In this document: positions 18,701 through 27,700 of the stretch, in pieces | Numbering within the stretch: the first letter of the stretch is position 1 | Layout of the letters: the number at the start of each line of letters is the position of its first letter | From: a virus | Direction: 5' to 3' (one strand) | DNA length: 45,912 nucleotides | IMG/VR virus record: IMGVR_UViG_3300020472_001599 | Span: 1-45,912 of that record | Program-made: the position numbers and the translations under genes | Notes under the pieces: model-generated | The model's database searches: none | What the model was told of the DNA's origin: nothing | What the model saw: the letters and a program-made list of their open reading frames with translations, nothing else

Positions 18701-21700
18701 GAATTAAGATATGTTCCAAACGGTGCTAAAGCATCAACTAGTAATTGGACAACCGGTATTGAATTCCAACATAATGCATTATGTGAACCGTTAGGTGAAC
18801 ATACACACGCAGACTTACGTAGACATTTTAGTGATAAAATTAGTAGTTTGCCAGGATATCATGATAGTGCATATGGCATTAACAATTATTATACAAGTAG
18901 TAAAGAAACAAACTTTGGTGGTACTATATTACAAGGTAACCCAGGACAAAATATATCGTTTTATCTTAAGGAAAATAACAGAAATGCAGTATTAGGTATT
19001 CGTAATGTAATGAATGATTACGATCGTTTTAAATTACAATTTGCTAATAAAGCATTGCAAGTACATGAAACAGGAACTTATACAACAACTAGAGCATTAG
19101 TTAATGAAACATTTAATCAACTTAATGTAGGTAAAGATAGCTCATTTAGATATGCATCAAGTGGCATGTGTCACTGGTACAATGCAAGTACACAAGAGAT
19201 AACAATTACAGATACTACAACTGAATTTTATTTAGACAACACAGAAAACTATGATTACGAAACTACAAATTGCGAAGATCATGTTTATGTATATCTTAAA
19301 GATTATAGAGCTTCAGATAGTGCATACGTAGAAAGATTACTAAACCGAAATGAAGAATATACTCTAGTAGGAAACAAACTTACACTTCTTTCATCTGCAA
19401 CGCTTAACGGCGGAGTGGCGGCGATACTAACAGTTGATCATTATAATAAAAATGGAAATAGTTTTGTTCCATGGAGTGCCGCGAAATTAAACTTTATACA
19501 ACCAATCGAGCCTACTATAAATGCTGGAGGTACATTATTAACCGGACATGATGGTGCTCAGATAACAATAGTAAATGGTAACGGAAATTTATATAGACCA
19601 CAAGAATCAGATTATGATGTTAGATCTGCTGTACTATATGAACTAGAAAAAAGAGTCGCCGCAGGATTTCCTGTATATAGAACATATGATGATGTAAAAG
19701 AATTTAATCCCAGACATCCAGTAGGTAATAAACAAGGACAAGGAACACGTACACAATGGGCAAAACATTATAGAGCTGTATTTGAATATTGGTTAGACAG
19801 TAATAATAAAGCATATCCAAGTTTGGTTAATGCATCAGCTGTAGCAAACTATAGTAATCAAAATGATGCAGATGGCATTACACTACCTGGAACAGAAGCT
19901 GGTGTAATTGAATATTATTGTGGCACTACAACGCCACTGGATACACCTTGGGAAATGTTAGGTTATAGACAAAGACCTGCTTGGTGGATTAATCATTATG
20001 ATTGGAAAGATACAGCTAATGGCGGCAATGACGCAAAACGTGCGGCATTATTAATAGCATTAGCAAAAGGTCATTATAATGATCCTGCAGATACAGAAAG
20101 AACAGATAGAAAATATGTGGTCAAACAACCAATTGGCAATTTGATCACTGTAGCAGGAGTACAACAAGATATTGTTACTGCTGGTTGGGCAACAGCTGGC
20201 AATACTAAAAAAGATTTTGTTATCGGTGATGGCTTTACTGCTGAAGACGAATTTAAAAAAACAAGTGCATATACCTTTGCATTAGCTGAAGTAGGATTTA
20301 AAAACTGCCCACATACATTCTGGCAAACATTTTATGATCCTAGTAGTTTAATACTTTCTAACATTATTAATAATAAAACAAGAAAACGCCCAGCAGTTAC
20401 AGATCCTGTTTATAGCAGTCCTATAAACAAAGGAACATTAGATAAAATTGAAGTTACAGCCGGTGGTGCAGGTTATAGTTCTTCACCTACTGTAACAGTA
20501 ACAGGAGATGGCATAGGTGCAACAGCGGTAGCAATCGTATCCGGTGGTGTAATCAAAGGCATTAAAATAACCAATGGTGGATATGGATACAACAATGCTG
20601 GTTTAACAATCACAGACACAACAGGTTCGGGTGCTAAAACTATTGTAACTCTAGCAAAAGGACGTCGATTTAAAACAACAGGATTAATGGCATTAATTTG
20701 GTTACAAAATTCATTTTCAAAAATTAGTGTAGACATACATGCTAGAAATCAATTAACTTCCTCACAACCAGTTATTAATGTAGAAGGTTATACTGATAAA
20801 AATGTTATAAGGGTAAGAACATTAGGTAATAGTAGCAAAGAACCATTTGTAATGCAAGACAATGATATAGACTTAGCATTACATAAGAGTTCTGCAAAAA
20901 TTCAATTAGATTTTAGTGTTATAAAAATAACTAAACTATCAGGTGGTTATCAAGTAACAGGATTTGAACCAGACAGAAAGTATTTTGAATATTTTAGTGC
21001 AAATGAAGGCAATGCTACTACAGTTACATATGGTAACCTTAGTGCAGAAATATTTGCTAATTGGGATATATTAGCTACACCTGATCAAATTAACTATGAT
21101 CATATATTCACAAATTTAACAACACTGGCAAATTTTTTAGCAGGTAGAACAGAATGGCTTATAAGCAAAGGAATACAAAGTTTTAACTATAAAGGTGTTG
21201 TTAATACTTTACTTGAATGGGCTTCAACTGCATCAATTAACGATGTACATTTTGCACATGGTGCAAATAGTATATTGTTTAAAGACAATTTAGATAGATT
21301 TTTAGATAGCATTTTCACAACAAACGATACAGTATTAGTTGAAGATAGAACAGAAACATCTTTAACAAAAGAATCAGCATTGAGTAATATTAAAGCAATA
21401 AGAGATGAAACAGGTGCAACAATATATACAGAAGATGGTTCTAGTATTTTAAGAATGAGTGCTAACTTTGTACAATGGGAACATGTAATTGTACTAGAAA
21501 ACAAAACTACATTCAACGATAATGTTTTTAGACCAGACATAGGTATGGGTTTTGATAGTTATAAACTCGAAGGTCGTAGAACAATAAATTGGAAAGGTGA
21601 ACCTAGTTCAAAAGGTTACTTAGTACAAACAACAGGACTAACACCTAACTATGATAGTAGTGTAAGAGAAATTGAAGACGACTATTTTGTTGTTGATAGT

Positions 21701-24700
21701 AATGCGTTAAACAAACAAAAACGTAAAATTGCACAAACTACTATTGGTTATAATAAACCAGAATGGGCAAATACCTTACCAGTATCAGAAGATAATACAT
21801 TTGATTGGTATCGTAGTGCTATAGCAACAAAAGGTACAAAAGAAAACTTAACTGCACTTAGTAGACATAGCGAAGTAGTTAATCCTCTTACAGATTCGTT
21901 TAATATTAATGATCAATGGTTAATTAAAACAAGTAACTTTGCTGGTAATAATAAATCATACATTGAAATGGAATTTAATGATGACTTAATAGCAGTTAAT
22001 CCACAAGGTATTAAAATAACTAATGATGGTAATGCTGATAATCTTAATGATGAAATTATTACTATGCAACAAAATGATAAAAGAATGGTTGCAAAGTTAG
22101 CTACCCCTAATCAATTTACTTTAGGTAATAATTATTATAATCAAGATGACAGTACATATACAGAATTTAATAGCTGGCTTAGAAATGCAGGCTATCCGTT
22201 AATGTCTGAAATTGATGAACAAGCATTAACAATAGAAGATATACCAGCACTATATGATTCTACAAAAGCGTATGCAACTATTAATGCATGGGATAATACA
22301 GTAAGTTATAAACTTGGAGATAAAATACGTTATCAAGATAAAGTTTACGAATGTAATATTAATGCTACAGGATATGACACTACATTAAATCCTATTACAT
22401 GGAATGGTACTGTAAATAATCCTGTTATACTGCCTGGCAATACACTAGTAATAGATGGTAATACAATTAATCTTGTAAACACAGTTACTACAACAACATA
22501 TAATAATATTGTTGCTGATTCACAAGCAAGTCCAGTAGTACATGGTGGTGACACATTAGTACTTGATGGTGTTACTATAACATTTGAAAAAACTTCTACT
22601 ACCACAACATATCCAGATTTTGCAGTAGCCGGTAGTACAGTTAATCCTACTATACAAGGTAGTGCCACAGCAACATTAATAATTAATGGCACCACAATTA
22701 ACTTTAATGAAACAGTAGCAACAACTGTTAACAGAGATTGGACTTATTGTGTAGGTGATCAGTTTACAAGTGCTAGTTCAACAAGTGTTACAGCGGCCGA
22801 CAGAATTACAGCCTGGACCAACATGAGGGCTTCATTTCAAAGTGTATATGGTAATGCTCAAACTAGAACAAAACTTGACACTTACTTAAACACCAGTGAA
22901 GCAGGATTTGATACTAGCGTACTAGTAACAGAACATGGAGCAACTGGTAACGCTACACTACAAGGACACATTTTAACATTTTTAACACAAGATGTAACAA
23001 TTATTAACGAAAAGGCAGGAACAAGTTATGTAACTGCAGATGTTTTAAGTGGCTCAACTCCTGTTAACGCAACAGATGAACAAACAACACAAACAGCGTT
23101 TAATTTAAGTAGCTACACAGACGATATACATAACTGGTTAATAGCATCAGCTAATGATTCTACTGCTATATCCGGCACTATTATTGTTATGTCAGAAGCA
23201 GGCACAGCATATAAGTTATATTCAGCCGCTGATATTGTGTCTAGAATTACAGCAGGCGCACCAACTAATGCCACCGCAGGTTTAGTTAGTAACCAACTTA
23301 CTATTACAAGAATTAATAGAATAGTAAGTGACAAAGACTTAACTATTGGACCAGGTACAGCTAACGCTGAAGTAGATAATGCCGGTACTACATTTCCTTC
23401 AAGTGGAACACTAACACATACAGGATCAGATAATACATCTACAAGTACTACAGCACAACTTACAGTAGCAGATATTATCGATCAAATTAATACTGCTAGT
23501 ATTACTAATATAGGTGCTCAACTGTACGATACAAATAAAGTTAGAGTTACTAAAACAGCAACATCTTTATCTCCTAACTTGTCAATGTCAGGTACAGCTA
23601 TTGCTGATTTAGCTGGTAACTTTACAACTGGAACAATAACAAGTACAACAACAACTAGTACAGCAAATGCAAGTTTAAGTGTAGGTTTAGTAGCACAAAA
23701 AATTAATGATGCAAGTATTACAGGAATTACAGCTACCGTTGTTAATAATAGAATAGTTATTAAGAGTACAAATGCTTCGGGCATTATGAACAATACACAG
23801 GCCGCATTAGATTTAGGTATTAATACTAATATTTTAGGTGTTACAAGAAATGCAACAACTACAGTAGGAACAAATACATTTGATGCTAGTGAATGGACAG
23901 AGATAGACGAACCATTATTAGAATATATTTGGGTTGCTAATGATAATACATTAGGTTATACAACCACTGCAAGTTCTGTTACATCAAAGTATAATGGATG
24001 GAATGTATTTAAAGTAATGGATATGGATTTGTATGCTTCAAAAATATGTGCCGCGACTACAACAGGCACAGGAAATGATGCTGAAGTACAATGTAACAAA
24101 GCACACAGTTTACAAAATGGCGATATAATATTATTGCTAAACACAAACTCTACTCCAGTAATAGATGGATTTCATACTGTTACAAGTGTAGATTCAGCAA
24201 GTACATCAAAATTCTTTATAGATCAATTTATAGACCAAGATGCTAGTTATTCTAAAGTGCTAATACTAAGAGCTGTACGTTTTACAACTGATGCACAAAG
24301 AGATTCGGCAGTTACAGCAACTAACTATTATTCTTTTGCACAAAATGATCTTGTATGGGTAGATGGAACAACACAATTTACAGTTTACAAAAGAGATCCA
24401 GGTACATGGTTAACACAACGTATACAAGGTGATAATCATGTTTCTCCAACAACTATACAAAGTTCTATATTACATGATCAAAAAGATGTATTAGCAGAGG
24501 CTGAATCATATGATCCGTTTAAAGGTATTATACCTGGCTTAGCAGACAAAGAGATTAATTTTAAAGCAATTAACGATCCGGCTATCTATACAGCAAGTAC
24601 AGATACATCTGCTCAAATTAATCAACAACAAGCATGGGGCAGTAATTACATAGGAAAAGTTTGGTGGAATACAAATAAAGCAATTTATATAGATTATGAA

Positions 24701-27700
24701 CAAGATTCAACTGAATATAGAACAAAATACTGGGGCACATTATTTAAAGGTGCAAGTATTGATGTGTATGAATGGACAAGAAGTGATGTAGCACCTGATT
24801 CATATGCTGAAAGTGTTGCCGCGGAAAAAGTAATTAATGGTATTCGATTAACAGGTGAAGCATATAAAGAAACAGATACATTTGGTAACGAATTATATTA
24901 TTACACAGAAGTAGATGAATTTGATAGTACAATAGGTGGTAATGTAACATATTATTACTTCTGGGTTAAAAATAAAACTAGTATACCAGAAGGATCATCT
25001 CGTATAACTAGTGTTTTAAACATTGCAAATCTTATTGAATCACCAACTGCTCAAAATGTTAGATGGCTTAATGCAACAGGTAAAGATAGCTTTATTGTTA
25101 GCAACTTACGAGATGATGCAACTGAAAGAACAGTATTACAAATAAGCAATATTAGCAACGAAGATAATACACATACACATTGGATGCCAATGATAGAAAA
25201 TGATACTGCTGTACCAGAGTATTATCATAGACGACTAAAAGATAGTTTACGAGGTAGTAACGAAAACAAAAAGCTAAAAACTTATAAAGGTGAATGGTCA
25301 GATTCTACAACATATACAAAAGGCCAGGTTGTAAGTATAAATGCACCAATTGGAACTATAAAAATTGCTGTAGCTACAAAAGGAGCTACACAAAGATTCT
25401 ACAATAGAGGTTCTGCTAATTGTTTTACAATAAATGGCACTCAAACAGATCCTGGACAAATAATTACATTACAGCGTGGTAAAACGTATGTTATAGATCA
25501 AAATGATTCAACTAACGTGACTCATGCTTTTATATTCAGTCCTAAACTAGATGGTAAACATTCTACAAATCAAGCCTATGTTCAACCAACTGGAGTACGT
25601 TATTTTCTAAATGGTGTAGAATCAACAGTAGCACAATATAATACTGCTATTTCAAGTGGCACTAATACACAAGATAAGAAAATAACATTTAAGCCAGATG
25701 CAAATACGCCAAACACATTATGGTATGGTTGTTTTGCTCATACTATGATGGGCAATGAAATACATATTATTAACGAAGAAAAAGATGAAGCAGTTTCGTA
25801 TCATATGAGTTTGATAGATAGTAACTTAAACTATACTCCACAAGCAAATAGAAGTGCATGGCGTAGAATATATGACGTAACTAATGTAGAAGAAGCTGAA
25901 GAAGAAATTCAAATACCAGAAGAGAAGATGGTACCTGATTTAAATTTACATCCATATGATCGTATAGGTGAAGGCGTTCGTCCTAGTAGAACTTGGTTCT
26001 CATACAAAAATATTAGTAGAAGAGAAATAGTCAATCAAATAAACAATATATTAATTAATACTAATTTGATAGATACTAAGCCAGATTATAAAACACATTT
26101 AGATGTAACAATATCTTCAGGTTCAAAAGATTATAATGTTGTAGACCATTGGGAAAATGTAGATTGGTTTAGTAGTATTTTTGATAGGTTTACACAACCT
26201 AATAGAGAAGTAACAGAAATAACACCATTGCTTACAAGCGGTGATGCAAATCAACTTGCTGGTAACTATGATGGAGAATATATATTAGCCAAGAATGTAT
26301 TACATGTAGATGGTATTAAACGTGATAGTATTTTTAAGTATGATCAAGCCAATGCATCTTGGTTACCTGTTTGGAAAGAAAAAGGTACTATACAACTATT
26401 AGATAGTTTATGGGATCCAGTAACTGGTGCATATGGTTTTGATGTAGCAGGTTTTGATAACGAAGGTTTTGATAATGATCCTATACATGAATTTTCTAAA
26501 ATAATAGACGTGTTTCGTGATAACATATTAAGTAAAGCAGATTATAATAGAGTATGGTTTGCTGGAATATATGATGCTGTTAAGGAAATGCCAAACAACG
26601 AATGGATTAAAAAGTCTACATACTTTGTACCAAAACTCAATAAGCAAGTTAATACAACAAAACGTATTGGATATGACGCTGTACCTATACTAGAAGAATA
26701 CTTAGATAAGAATAAACCTTTTAGTAGTAAGTATAAAGTTAATCCTTCATTATTTCAAGACGAGAAAACTGTTAGCGATCAAGGCTCTGCTGTAATTACA
26801 GAGCATTCACGTAATATGGCAATAACAGAGAAAATGGAAGAACATACAGATAATCAATTCTCTGAAAGACTAGGCGGAACGGCAGTAGTAGCACATTCAC
26901 CATTACCATTTAATGATGTAGATATTGTAAAAACTTTTAATTCCGTGAATCATACTATATCTAGAAACCCAATTATAACAAGTTGGCAACATAGTTCAGG
27001 TAATGTAGTTAGTTCAACAGATGCAATAAGCGAAACTGAACATTTAGTTAATGTTCCAGCAGATGTAGAAAAGGTATCATGGGATGGCAATTATGTATAT
27101 ATAAGAACAAGCGGAATTACAGATGCAACTGGTGGACCAGGTACTACAGTAGCACCAGACACAGAAGGCACAGTAGTAGATCAAAGACCTACAAGTGCTA
27201 CGGAGTTTAATTGGAAAATTAATAGATCACAAACAGTAGCAGGATCTAAACCTCTCAGAGGTGATGGTCCTATAGGCGTATTAACAAATGGTGTAGCAAT
27301 ATTTTCACCGCGAGACTTTGAACAAACAAGTACAGGTAGTATATACTATAGAAACGAAGGCTATCTAAGAAGAAATAGTATGGATGCAAATTTTGGTACA
27401 AGTTGGTCTAGCAAAGGCGACTATGAACCTACAGTTAAAGGATTATACTACCATTATGATATGCCCAATGAATATAGAACACAAGAAGATGCAACTAAAC
27501 ATAGTCCATTAATAGGTTGGGCATTAGATGGATATCCAATTTACGGACAATATGGTTTTACAAATGCAGACGGAACTGGCGCCATACTTAAAATGACAAG
27601 TAGTTATGTTCTTAAAAGTGGTGCAAGAACAGGACTAGGTGCTCCAGCTGGTAATTATGATGGATCTTATACAGCAGATTATACATATGATGGAAGCGGA

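Noticed and set aside
20473-24144. Several antisense frames of 60-117 codons within the gp7-like gene
   Set aside because: They are shadows of a long gene with biased codons; none has a recognisable domain or ribosome site.
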